This document shows, piece by piece, positions 1 to 8,141 of a stretch of DNA of 64,000 bases. Position 1 is the stretch's first letter, and every line of letters starts with the position of its first letter. The stretch is from positions 29,766-93,765 of the forward strand of contig NZ_JAEHFY010000019.1 of assembly GCF_016623585.1 (NCBI RefSeq), in the 5' to 3' direction. Both the position numbers and the translations under genes were made by a program. The stretch comes from Pedobacter segetis (lineage in GTDB: Bacteria; Bacteroidota; Bacteroidia; Sphingobacteriales; Sphingobacteriaceae). Below the pieces are notes generated by a model. The model did no database searches, had not been told where the DNA came from, and saw nothing but the letters and a program-made list of their open reading frames with translations.

Positions 1-495
1 AGCAGGAATTAAGTCGTACAAAGAAGAAATGGTTCTATTTCCATTTTTACCCAATTTTGCATCAGGATGTACGGCATCATCTAATAATTGAAACTCTAAA
101 CCAAAAGCAGAGCGTGGACTTGCGGGCGTAGCTTGCTGTGGTGCTACAAAGTATTTTACACCACTATTTGCTCCCTTCGTTAATTTAAAATCAACCTTGA
201 GTTCAAAATTATCATACTCTTTAAGCGTTACAATATCACCACCATCGGCAGATTCTGCACCGCCATTTGCGTCAACTTCTAGTAAGCCATTTTCAATTTT
301 CCAGCCTTTTGTAGGGAAGTTATCTGTAAAAGCTCCTTTCCACCCGGTGGTAGTTTTTCCATCAAATAAAAGTTGCCAGCCTGCTTTTTTTTCTTTTTTG
401 CTGAGCGTGTTATCTTGCGCTTGAACGAAGCCCCATCCTAGGAAAAAAATTGTAATGAAGAGCAGGCTCTTTTCCTTAAAAATTGGATACTTCAT
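1..495 (-). CDS. DUF1080 protein (3-keto-disaccharide hydrolase family), C-terminus beyond window
   Basis: Incomplete: 165 codons read from an ATG on the minus strand at 495 down to base 1 without a stop. The first ~27 residues form an export signal ending in VQAQ. It is followed by the family hallmark [16 protein letters not shown] and a concanavalin-like beta-sandwich stretch with the [16 protein letters not shown] motif typical of DUF1080. Proteins of this family cleave 3-keto-glycosides made by sugar oxidoreductases, or act as sugar-binding sandwiches. It is the last visible gene of the minus-strand operon, 19 nt after the GH5 gene, so it is probably co-expressed with GH5, the sugar isomerase and the ThuA-like gene. 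The exact substrate cannot be read from the sequence. Confidence 0.85.
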   Translation of the reverse strand, partial: MKYPIFKEKSLLFITIFFLGWGFVQAQDNTLSKKEKKAGWQLLFDGKTTTGWKGAFTDNFPTKGWKIENGLLEVDANGGAESADGGDIVTLKEYDNFELKVDFKLTKGANSGVKYFVAPQQATPASPRSAFGLEFQLLDDAVHPDAKLGKNGNRTISSLYDLIPA

Positions 496-514
496 AATTG
501 TTATGGATAAATCA

Positions 515-1531
515 TTAATTAGGTATCAGCGCTTCTTTAATAGGTTTTACCCATTCATCTTTTGCTAAATCGTAAGCAATAAAATCCGAATCAAACTGCC
601 AATAGCTCCAACTCCAATTACGGGCTTCTGCCTGCCTAGCAATGTAATTTGTCCACATTGCTCGTGATTCCATATCGCCTTTTTCATAAGCTCCAAACTC
701 ACCTAAAGTAATTGGTCTATCATGCTGTTTTGACCAGTTTTGAGCAATATCAAAATCATTTTGTACAGCTTGTTTCTGTGCCTCAGTACCGGTCCATGTA
801 ATGCCACTTAAATCTTTGCTTTTAACAGACCATGGTGCACCTTGATGGGTAAACTGAATTGGGCTGTAATAATGAATTGCTACAATGATGTTTCTATCCT
901 CCTCTGGTAATACCAAATCTTTTAAATAATTGATTTGATTGCCATAAACAGTACCGATTATCAATGTTCTATATGGGTTTGATTTTCTGATGATTTCATA
1001 GGCTTCTTTCTGAATCTGATTCCATAATTCGGGTTGCATATTAGGCTCATTTGCAATTTCAAAAAGCACATCATTAGAGTAATTTTTACAATGTTCTGCA
1101 ATTTGTTTCCACATGGCTAAAAGCATCGGTTTTGTACCCAAAGGGTCTTTCTCCATTGCACCATGCTCATGAAAATCTACAATTGCCATCAACTTGTTTT
1201 TTAACGATTCTTTGATAATCCAATCTAAAGTGGTAAAAAACTTAGGGTTAATGGTATAAGCCGAATCTATAGAAAAGCGAAAAGGACTAATTTTTATCCT
1301 CACATTATTAAAGCCAGCATCTTTTATCAGTTTAAAATGCTTTGCTTGCATCCTTGCCTTTGAAAAATCGTTCCAAATAGGATCATAACCAATAATATTT
1401 AGCCCTCTACCCATTTTAGTATTCTGCTTAAAAGCATATTTTTTTTCTTTTGTGTTTTGAGAAAAAACAGAACAGCTTATTAAGAGGAGCAGTAAGCTTA
1501 AATAAATGCTATGCTTGATTTTATTGTACAT
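515..1531 (-). CDS. GH5-family glycoside hydrolase (endoglucanase/mannanase-like)
   Basis: 338 residues, of normal length for a single-domain GH5. An N-terminal hydrophobic stretch (LLLLLISC, Cys20) looks like a lipoprotein signal, although signal peptidase I cleavage after VFSQ is also possible. The clan GH-A barrel is complete: IVDFHEHG near 118-124, the acid/base motif IANEPN (Glu162), HYY at 220-222 and the nucleophile motif TLGEFG (Glu278), with a conserved WSYWQFD near the end. These are the classic GH5 positions for endo-attack on beta-1,4-linked glucan or mannan; the subfamily cannot be told by eye. It lies 13 nt downstream of the sugar isomerase in the minus operon and would feed the two GH3 enzymes of that operon. 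Confidence 0.9.
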   Translation of the reverse strand: MYNKIKHSIYLSLLLLLISCSVFSQNTKEKKYAFKQNTKMGRGLNIIGYDPIWNDFSKARMQAKHFKLIKDAGFNNVRIKISPFRFSIDSAYTINPKFFTTLDWIIKESLKNKLMAIVDFHEHGAMEKDPLGTKPMLLAMWKQIAEHCKNYSNDVLFEIANEPNMQPELWNQIQKEAYEIIRKSNPYRTLIIGTVYGNQINYLKDLVLPEEDRNIIVAIHYYSPIQFTHQGAPWSVKSKDLSGITWTGTEAQKQAVQNDFDIAQNWSKQHDRPITLGEFGAYEKGDMESRAMWTNYIARQAEARNWSWSYWQFDSDFIAYDLAKDEWVKPIKEALIPN

Positions 1532-1544
1532 GGAAATAGAAAAT

Positions 1545-2495
1545 TTATTGATAAACTTTTTCGATAGCCATTTGCATTTTACCCAGCATTTGTGGTACTA
1601 ATGCAAATGGATCATAAGGTTTGCCACGCACTAATAATGTTTCTACAGGTAAAAAACCTTTATAGCCGCTATCTTTTATAATTTTTATCAGTTTTACATA
1701 ATCCGTTTTAACAGGACTTCCTATTTCATTTGGACTTTCTTTAATTTGCCAGTTTACTACGTAAGGGATTACCTCAGCAATATCTTTATAAGGATCTGCA
1801 GTTCTAAAATTACCGGTATCAATAATTAAACCTGCCCATTTAGAATTAACTCCGTTTATCACATATTTACATTGCTCGGCAGTTTGCAACATATCCCCAT
1901 GATTTTGAATACCAATTTTCACTCCGTATTTTTCACCATAAGCAGCGCACTCCTTATAACTTTCAATCATCCAATCAGCAACTTCTTTCCATTTATCTTC
2001 ATATCCTTTTGGGATTTCACCAGAGAATACGCGAACCACGGGAATTCCCATTTTAGATGCTGCAACAATCCATTTTTTTGCTAATTCTACACCAGCAGCT
2101 CTCACTTTTGGGTCTGGTGAAGCAAAATCGTTTCTAATACCTGTACCTGTTAAAGTAATTCCTAGCTCAGCTGCTCTATCTTTAAACTTTTTAAGATATT
2201 CGTCTGATGGTACTTCTGGATAAGTAGGAAAAAAATAAGCGGTTGGGTCTAGACCTGTGATATGGTTGGTTTTGCACCAATCCAATAAATTGAAAAGCGT
2301 GAAAAGCTGTTGTTTATCTCTTGTATCTCTTGCCATCAATAAATCGCTAAATGAATAAGCATTTAGCGAAGGGATTAGAGGATATTTTTTTGCTTTTTTT
2401 TGCGCTAAAGCTGCGGTAGAAAACAAGATCAGTGCTAATCCTGCAACGGCAAATGTTTTTAAATGGATATTTAATTCTTTTTTTAAATGTTTCAT
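1545..2495 (-). CDS. exported sugar phosphate isomerase/epimerase-like TIM barrel
   Basis: 316 residues with a signal peptide (hydrophobic 15-31, ending ALAQ), so it probably acts in the periplasm. The rest is a xylose-isomerase-like (AP-endonuclease 2) barrel. The expected metal-site residues are visible in order: Glu160 (VVRVFSGE), His199 (IGIQNHG), Asp226 (IIDTGNF) and Glu285 (FLPVETLL). Periplasmic members of this family are commonly found beside DUF1080 and ThuA-like genes in Bacteroidota and are thought to isomerise or epimerise free or oxidised sugars. The reaction here is not known. Gaps to both neighbours are under 20 nt, so it belongs to the minus operon. Confidence 0.85.
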   Translation of the reverse strand: MKHLKKELNIHLKTFAVAGLALILFSTAALAQKKAKKYPLIPSLNAYSFSDLLMARDTRDKQQLFTLFNLLDWCKTNHITGLDPTAYFFPTYPEVPSDEYLKKFKDRAAELGITLTGTGIRNDFASPDPKVRAAGVELAKKWIVAASKMGIPVVRVFSGEIPKGYEDKWKEVADWMIESYKECAAYGEKYGVKIGIQNHGDMLQTAEQCKYVINGVNSKWAGLIIDTGNFRTADPYKDIAEVIPYVVNWQIKESPNEIGSPVKTDYVKLIKIIKDSGYKGFLPVETLLVRGKPYDPFALVPQMLGKMQMAIEKVYQ

Positions 2496-2513
2496 TTTTG
2501 AATGTTTTTATAA

Positions 2514-4013
2514 TTAAAAAGTTCCGTTACTTACAAAAGCTATTTTTTTGCCGTCAGGAGACCAGCTTGGTACGTTCATGGTTCCTTGGCCACCATATAA
2601 GTAAGATATTACTTTAGCCTGCCCGCCTTCAACTGGCATTAGCCTAATATAAACTCGCTCGTAAAATGGATGTTTATCTGCCGGTACATCTTTAGAAAAG
2701 GTGATGAAAACTAACCATTTTCCGTCTGGCGATACATGAGGAAACCAGTTGTTATAGTCATCAAAAGTTAATTGAGTTTGGTTTTTACCATTAGGATCCA
2801 TTTTCCAAACTTGCATTAGGCCGGTTCTGGTAGAACAGAAATAAATGGTTTTTCCATCTGGCGAATATTCCGAGCCATCATCCAATCCTTTAGTATTGGT
2901 CAATTGGATTTCTTTACTGCCGTTTGGATCTGTTTTGTATATATCAAACTGTCCGTTGCGCTCTCCTGTATAAATTAAAGACAAATTATCTGGTGACCAA
3001 CCATGAAAATAAGATGGGCTTTTAGCGGTAATTCTTTTTGGCACACCGCCGGTAACAGGTACTGTATAAACATTAGATTTACCACCGTCTTCGGATTGAT
3101 TGCTAATCCCAATCTGTTTGCCATCAAGTGAAAGCACATGGTCATTATTGTTTTTGTTAGCAAAATCGGTATTGATAACTGTTGCAATTCTGCTATTGAT
3201 ATCGAAATTATATAACTTACCTTCTTGGTTATAGATTAAACTTTTGCCGTCTGGTGTCCAGTTTGGAGCTTGGAAAGAACCTTTATAATTAGATATAACT
3301 TCTCTATGGCCGGTACTCACATCCATAATCTCTAAAGCACTGCCCAAATAATCTTTATATTGGATTAGGTTTGCTGGCGCAGGATTAAAAATTCTGGTAT
3401 TGCTAAATTCTGCCTCTTCAGCAAATTTATTGGTATGTGGGCATACAAATAAACCTGCAACAACATTTTCACCTAAGTCAATATCGTTTAGTATTTCTGT
3501 TTGATAAATTTCGCCAAAATGGGCTGCATACATGGTGTAGGTATTCCCTTTTTTCTCTAACTGTAAAACATCAGGAGCTTTGATGGTCATTTTCACTTCT
3601 TTCAAAATCGCTCCGGCTGAAGTTCTGTATTGTAAAGAGGCTAAGCCATCGCCATGTAAGGCACAAACAACTGTTGCCGAGTTAGGTGCAGTTGAAGTTC
3701 TGATCATTAAACCGGCTTTGCGATGTAACTCATGCCCTTCTCCAATAAATTTAACTTGGGTTTGAATAATAAAATCACCACTCATTTTTTTGCTTAGAAA
3801 CGAAAAACTATCTTGGGAGAACCAGATATTGGAGCCTGTCCCACTTATGAGATAGGTTTGTGAAGGTTCATTATAACTTGCCGAGCCTTTTATTTTTGGT
3901 TTTCCGATGTTTAAAAACTGGTCGAAAGAACCGATTTTAGCATTTGGAACCTGAGCCTTCACTTCCATAAAAATGGACATTAATAAGCCTAATAATAGCA
4001 GTTTTGATTTCAT
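2514..4013 (-). CDS. DUF1349-like domain fused to a TolB/PD40 beta-propeller, exported
   Basis: 499 residues. A signal peptide (1-20, ending VKAQ) is followed by a ~190-residue beta-sandwich containing SNIWFSQDSFSFLSKKMSGD and HRKAGLMIRTS, a DUF1349-like fold. From about residue 215 come at least five PD40 (WD40-like) blades, recognised by repeated W-x-P/S-DGK phrases (NWTPDGKSLIYN, GWSPDNLSLIYT, EYSPDGKTIYFC, HVSPDGKWLVFI, SWSPDGKKIAFV). No catalytic residues are evident; a carbohydrate-binding or scaffolding role in the periplasm is plausible. The N-terminal half is clearly related to the standalone protein at 26754-27572. It is separated from the aldo/keto reductase by only 5 nt, so translational coupling is likely. 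Confidence 0.8.
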   Translation of the reverse strand: MKSKLLLLGLLMSIFMEVKAQVPNAKIGSFDQFLNIGKPKIKGSASYNEPSQTYLISGTGSNIWFSQDSFSFLSKKMSGDFIIQTQVKFIGEGHELHRKAGLMIRTSTAPNSATVVCALHGDGLASLQYRTSAGAILKEVKMTIKAPDVLQLEKKGNTYTMYAAHFGEIYQTEILNDIDLGENVVAGLFVCPHTNKFAEEAEFSNTRIFNPAPANLIQYKDYLGSALEIMDVSTGHREVISNYKGSFQAPNWTPDGKSLIYNQEGKLYNFDINSRIATVINTDFANKNNNDHVLSLDGKQIGISNQSEDGGKSNVYTVPVTGGVPKRITAKSPSYFHGWSPDNLSLIYTGERNGQFDIYKTDPNGSKEIQLTNTKGLDDGSEYSPDGKTIYFCSTRTGLMQVWKMDPNGKNQTQLTFDDYNNWFPHVSPDGKWLVFITFSKDVPADKHPFYERVYIRLMPVEGGQAKVISYLYGGQGTMNVPSWSPDGKKIAFVSNGTF

Positions 4014-4018
4014 AATAT

Positions 4019-5014
4019 TTAGGATAAAATTTGGTTGATTTCTTTTAATTCTGTCTCAGAAAAATGACGATTTTCTAAGCATTTTATAGAATCTAATACT
4101 TGGGCAGATTTGCTTGCTCCAAGTATTACGGAAGTAATTCTTTGGTCTTTTAAAATCCAAGATAAAGCCATTTGAGCTAAATTTTGTTCTCGCTCTTTGG
4201 CGATGTGATTTAATTTTCTAACCTTTTCAATTTTATCGTCATCCAAATAATCTTCTTCAATGGCTCCGTTTCCACGATGACTTGCCGCTCTAGAATCTTT
4301 AGGGATTCCGTGTAGGTATTTATTGGTTAACAATCCTTGCGCTAGTGGAGAGAAAGCAATACATCCCACTCCATTTTCTTCTAAAACATCCAATAAGCCA
4401 TCTTCAACCCAACGATCAAACATAGAATATTTGGGTTGATGGATAAGACAAGGCGTACCTAATTCTTTTAATATTTTAAAAGCTTGTGCGGCTTCTGCAG
4501 GTTCATAGCTAGAGATACCAATATAAAGTGCCTTGCCTTGGCGAACCATTAGATCTAAAGTAGCCATGGTTTCTTCTAAAGGCGTTTTAGGATCTGGGCG
4601 GTGATGGTAGAAAATATCTACATATTCTAAACCCATTCTTTTTAAACTTTGATCTAAACTGGCAACTAAATATTTTTTAGAGCCCCAATCTCCGTAAGGG
4701 CCAGGCCACATTCCCCAACCTGCTTTTGATGAAATAATCAATTCATCACGGTAAGCAAGAAAATCTTGCTTAAGAATTTTTCCAAAATTTGACTCGGCAG
4801 AACCTGCCGGAGGACCGTAATTATTGGCTAAATCAAAATGGGTAATTCCATTGTCAAATGCCGTATGTAATATGTCACGAGCTACTTCATAATCATCTAT
4901 ATCTCCGAAATTATGCCAAAGCCCCATTGATAATGCTGGCAATAGCAAACCGCTTTTGCCACAACGGTTATAAGTCATTTTATCGTACCTATCTTCTGAT
5001 GGAATGTATGTCAT
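4019..5014 (-). CDS. aldo/keto reductase, YghZ / glyceraldehyde-3-phosphate reductase type
   Basis: 331 residues, cytoplasmic (no signal peptide). The start MTYIPSEDRYDKMTYNRCGK and the phrases ALSMGLWHNFGD and FDLANNYGPPAGSAE are typical of the YghZ group (AKR14). The catalytic tetrad is in place: Asp61, Tyr66, Lys97 (SSKAGW) and His138 (YHHRPD); the NADPH-binding end ILGASKSAQ is present near 298-306. Family members reduce aldehydes such as L-glyceraldehyde 3-phosphate and methylglyoxal, and some act on keto-sugars. Being the one clearly cytoplasmic enzyme in an operon of exported enzymes, it may handle a sugar product after uptake; that is inference. Confidence 0.9.
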   Translation of the reverse strand: MTYIPSEDRYDKMTYNRCGKSGLLLPALSMGLWHNFGDIDDYEVARDILHTAFDNGITHFDLANNYGPPAGSAESNFGKILKQDFLAYRDELIISSKAGWGMWPGPYGDWGSKKYLVASLDQSLKRMGLEYVDIFYHHRPDPKTPLEETMATLDLMVRQGKALYIGISSYEPAEAAQAFKILKELGTPCLIHQPKYSMFDRWVEDGLLDVLEENGVGCIAFSPLAQGLLTNKYLHGIPKDSRAASHRGNGAIEEDYLDDDKIEKVRKLNHIAKEREQNLAQMALSWILKDQRITSVILGASKSAQVLDSIKCLENRHFSETELKEINQILS

Positions 5015-5036
5015 TTGTGTTTTTTTAATTTGATGA

Positions 5037-5810
5037 TTACTTTTTGCCTGTAGCTGCCCAAAAAATTCCAGCGTATATATGATCTAAGAAAGCTGTATTT
5101 GTATAGTCTGTAGGTTGATGGCCTAAGGCAGTATAAAATGCCCTTCCCCCGTCAAACTCATGATACCAAGCTATCGGATGGAAATTGCCCATGCCCACGC
5201 CTTTTAAATTTCTATCTGGCCATTCTACTTTTGAGTTGTAGCTAGTTTCATCAACCGCAAGGATGTAATTAAGGTCTTTTACTTGCTCTGGTCCAAACTC
5301 ATACCATTCATCCGTCCATAATTGGCCATCTGTAAAGCCGTTCAATCCAGTAAATGTGTTTTTGGTTAATCTTAATTTTGCAGTTTGTATTGCCGGGTGA
5401 ATGTGGAACATTCTACCTACTAATTTGGTATACCAAGCCCAATCGTATTCTGTATCTGATGCGCTGTGAATACCAACATATCCTTTGCCCGATTGTATAA
5501 ATTTCTCTATTGCTTTTTGTTCATCGGCATTAAAAATATCTCCTGTGGTATTTAAAAATATAACCACTTGAAAGTTCTGTAGATACTTTTCTGTAATAGG
5601 AACTCCGTCTTGATTCCATGTTACGTTAAAGAAGTTCTTCTCGCCTAAAGCTTTTATTGCACTAACGCCATCATTTATAGATTCATGGTGCCAACCAGCA
5701 GTTTTGGTAATTAGCAAGGCATTAAACTGTTTTTTTGCCTGTGCCCATGATTGTGTACTTATTAAGCAAAACAGAAATAGAACATACAAGCAATGGTTTT
5801 TTATTTTCAT
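5037..5810 (-). CDS. ThuA-like (trehalose utilisation) domain protein, exported
   Basis: 257 residues with a signal peptide (1-24, ending SWAQ). The remainder is the ThuA fold, a class I glutamine-amidotransferase-like domain: NALLITKTAGWHHESI at the start, VVIFLNTTGDIF, the nucleophile-elbow-like GKGYVGIHSASDTEYDW, and GGRAFYTALGHQ near the C-terminus. ThuA proteins take part in 3-keto-disaccharide metabolism in rhizobia, but the chemistry of the exported Bacteroidota forms is not settled. Its position between the GH3 enzymes and the aldo/keto reductase, with 22-30 nt gaps, fits a role in processing the sugars these release. Confidence 0.85.
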   Translation of the reverse strand: MKIKNHCLYVLFLFCLISTQSWAQAKKQFNALLITKTAGWHHESINDGVSAIKALGEKNFFNVTWNQDGVPITEKYLQNFQVVIFLNTTGDIFNADEQKAIEKFIQSGKGYVGIHSASDTEYDWAWYTKLVGRMFHIHPAIQTAKLRLTKNTFTGLNGFTDGQLWTDEWYEFGPEQVKDLNYILAVDETSYNSKVEWPDRNLKGVGMGNFHPIAWYHEFDGGRAFYTALGHQPTDYTNTAFLDHIYAGIFWAATGKK

Positions 5811-5840
5811 GATTTGAAGTTTTAATGGCTATTAATTGTT

Positions 5841-8102
5841 TTATTGGGCAACATATACTAATCTTTTCTTTTGATTGCCAATTGTAATATCAAAATCTCC
5901 AGGCTCGGTTCTCCATTTTAGATCTTTACCTATAAAAGCTAAATCTTTGGCCGATAATTTAAAAGTTACTTCTTTTGATTCGCCAGAAGCTAAGTATATT
6001 TTAGTGAAGTCTCTTAACCTTCTTACAGATGGCGTAATAGATGCAATTAGGTCAGAGCTGTACATTTCTACAGCTTCTTTCCCGGCCATTTTGCCAGTAT
6101 TGGTTACGGTTACTTTAACCTCTATTGATCCTTTCGAAGTTAATTTATCTGCTGAAAATGTGATAGGGCTGTATTTAAATGTGGTATAGCTTAATCCAAA
6201 TCCAAAAGAAAATTGTGGATGAAACTCTTCAGAATATATTTGAGGACTGGCACTTTCAAAAACCTCATCCAAGTATTTATGATCGTAGGTTACTAAAGAG
6301 TTCGGGTATTTTGGATAAGTGATCGGCAACTTTCCGGATGGATTATAATCGCCAAATAAAACATCGGCAATGGCGTTTGCACCTTGTTCTCCTGGCCAAT
6401 AAGCCAATATAATTCCACTTAAAAGAGGTTCAATTTTTCTGATGATACGTGGTCTTCCTTCTGTGAAAACCGCAATAATTGGTTTGTTTAGTTTACTTAG
6501 CTCTGTAACCAGTTTCAATTGGTTATCCGGTAGATCTAAGTCTTCAATATTTCCCGGGGTTTCTGCATAAGCATCTTCGCCTAAACAAACCACAATTTCA
6601 TCGGCATCTTTTGCAGCTTCAACGGCTAGTGCAATTTCCTCATCGCCACCTTTAAAATTGGTGCCCAAAGCATAGCTTGTGTTTTTAGCTTTTTGCTGAA
6701 TTGCCTGTGTAATGGTTAATTGATTTTTAGAGAAAAATTGAGCATTAGTCCCTTGCCAAGAGTAAGTCCATGCTCCGTTTAGTGTAGATAAAGATTTTGC
6801 GCCCGGACCGGTGATAAAGATTTTTTTATCCTTGGCCAAAGGAAGCACATTCTTGTCGTTTTTTAATAGCGTGATAGATTCTCTAGCTGCATCTAAAGCG
6901 ACGTTTTGGTACTCTGGACGACCAAAATTTTTAGCCGCTTCTTTTTCTACATAAGGATTATCAAATAATCCTAAATCATATTTTAGCTGTAAAACTCTCC
7001 TCACAGATTCATTAATTCTAGCTATCGGAATTCTTTTTTCCCGGACTAACTCTATTAAATATTTACTAAAATCTAAATCGCTTGGTACAATACATAAATC
7101 AATACCAGCATCAACAGATTGATAAACCGCTTCTTTATAAGAACTGGCAACGCGGTGTCTCTCAGCTAGTTTTTTAACATCTTCCCAATCAGAAATCACT
7201 ACGCCCTTAAATCCCAGTTCACCTCTTAATACATTGGTTAATAAATATTTGTTGGCATGTACGGGTATTCCGTTAACTTCGGCAGAGTTTACCATTACCG
7301 TATGCGTTCCTGCTTTTACCGCTGCGGCAAAAGAGGGTAAAAAGAATTCTCTTAAAGTGACATCGGGAATTAATGCGGATGACCTGTCTTTACCAGATGT
7401 TGGTAAAGAGTAGCCAATAAAATGTTTCATACAGGCTGCAACATGGTCGATACTTTTTAGATCGTTGCCTTCGTAACCTTCAATTTCAGCAACTCCCATT
7501 TTCTTAACCAAATTAATATCCTCACCAAAAGTTTCGGCTAAACGGGGCCAAAGAGGTTGTCTGCCAGCATCTAAAACTGGAGAAAAATTATAACGAATGC
7601 CGCTTGCTCTAACTTCTTTAGCCGTAATTTGTGCACCAAGCTTTGCGAGATAGGTATTTCGTGTAGCGGCCAAACCCAAATTGTGAGGAAAAATGGTAGA
7701 TCCCAAGGTATAATCTGCACCATGTACCGCATCAATTGCATAAAGCAAAGGGATTTTTAACCTAGACTCTTTCATGTTGATGGCTTGGATTTCATCTAAC
7801 ATATTATGCCAATTTTGTAAAGAATAGGCATGCCCAATCACGTTTTGAAAAGACCCAACTTTATGGCTTAACATCACGTTTCTTAATTTGTCTTTATCTA
7901 TCACCAAAGAATCGCCAACTTCAGTGGCTACCATTCCAATGGTGATATTGGTCATTTGCCCGATCTTTTCTTCCAAGGTCATCTTTGAAATGAGAGACTC
8001 AATTTTATTGGATGTGGTTTGAGCTTTAACATTAAGATGTTGTAGTAAGATAAAGCTTATTAATAAGCTGAAATGTTTTGCTTTCTTTAAAGATGGATTC
8101 AT
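5841..8102 (-). CDS. GH3 beta-glucosidase / exo-beta-glucan glucohydrolase
   Basis: 753 residues, full length for a three-domain GH3. Signal peptide 1-28. The (beta/alpha)8 domain carries the KH substrate-binding pair (CMKHFIGY, 225-231) and the nucleophile Asp305 in VVISDWEDV. The second domain holds the probable acid/base Glu514 in GEDAYAETPGN, an arrangement resembling barley exo-glucanase ExoI and laminaribiose-splitting GH3 enzymes more than BglX. A C-terminal fibronectin III-like domain (VTVTNTGKMAGKEAVEMY) follows. It would remove terminal beta-glucose from cello- or laminari-oligosaccharides in the periplasm. It is the second gene of the minus operon, 39 nt after another GH3; the two differ in acid/base motif and so probably in linkage preference. 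Confidence 0.93.
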   Translation of the reverse strand: MNPSLKKAKHFSLLISFILLQHLNVKAQTTSNKIESLISKMTLEEKIGQMTNITIGMVATEVGDSLVIDKDKLRNVMLSHKVGSFQNVIGHAYSLQNWHNMLDEIQAINMKESRLKIPLLYAIDAVHGADYTLGSTIFPHNLGLAATRNTYLAKLGAQITAKEVRASGIRYNFSPVLDAGRQPLWPRLAETFGEDINLVKKMGVAEIEGYEGNDLKSIDHVAACMKHFIGYSLPTSGKDRSSALIPDVTLREFFLPSFAAAVKAGTHTVMVNSAEVNGIPVHANKYLLTNVLRGELGFKGVVISDWEDVKKLAERHRVASSYKEAVYQSVDAGIDLCIVPSDLDFSKYLIELVREKRIPIARINESVRRVLQLKYDLGLFDNPYVEKEAAKNFGRPEYQNVALDAARESITLLKNDKNVLPLAKDKKIFITGPGAKSLSTLNGAWTYSWQGTNAQFFSKNQLTITQAIQQKAKNTSYALGTNFKGGDEEIALAVEAAKDADEIVVCLGEDAYAETPGNIEDLDLPDNQLKLVTELSKLNKPIIAVFTEGRPRIIRKIEPLLSGIILAYWPGEQGANAIADVLFGDYNPSGKLPITYPKYPNSLVTYDHKYLDEVFESASPQIYSEEFHPQFSFGFGLSYTTFKYSPITFSADKLTSKGSIEVKVTVTNTGKMAGKEAVEMYSSDLIASITPSVRRLRDFTKIYLASGESKEVTFKLSAKDLAFIGKDLKWRTEPGDFDITIGNQKKRLVYVAQ

Positions 8103-8141
8103 AATTTTTTATTCGTTTTTATGTTTAGGGAATAGTTTTGG

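Noticed and set aside
197..424. Plus-strand open frame of 75 codons at the left edge
   Set aside because: It is antisense to the clear DUF1080 coding frame, and its translation is low-complexity Ser/Phe/Pro with no motif.
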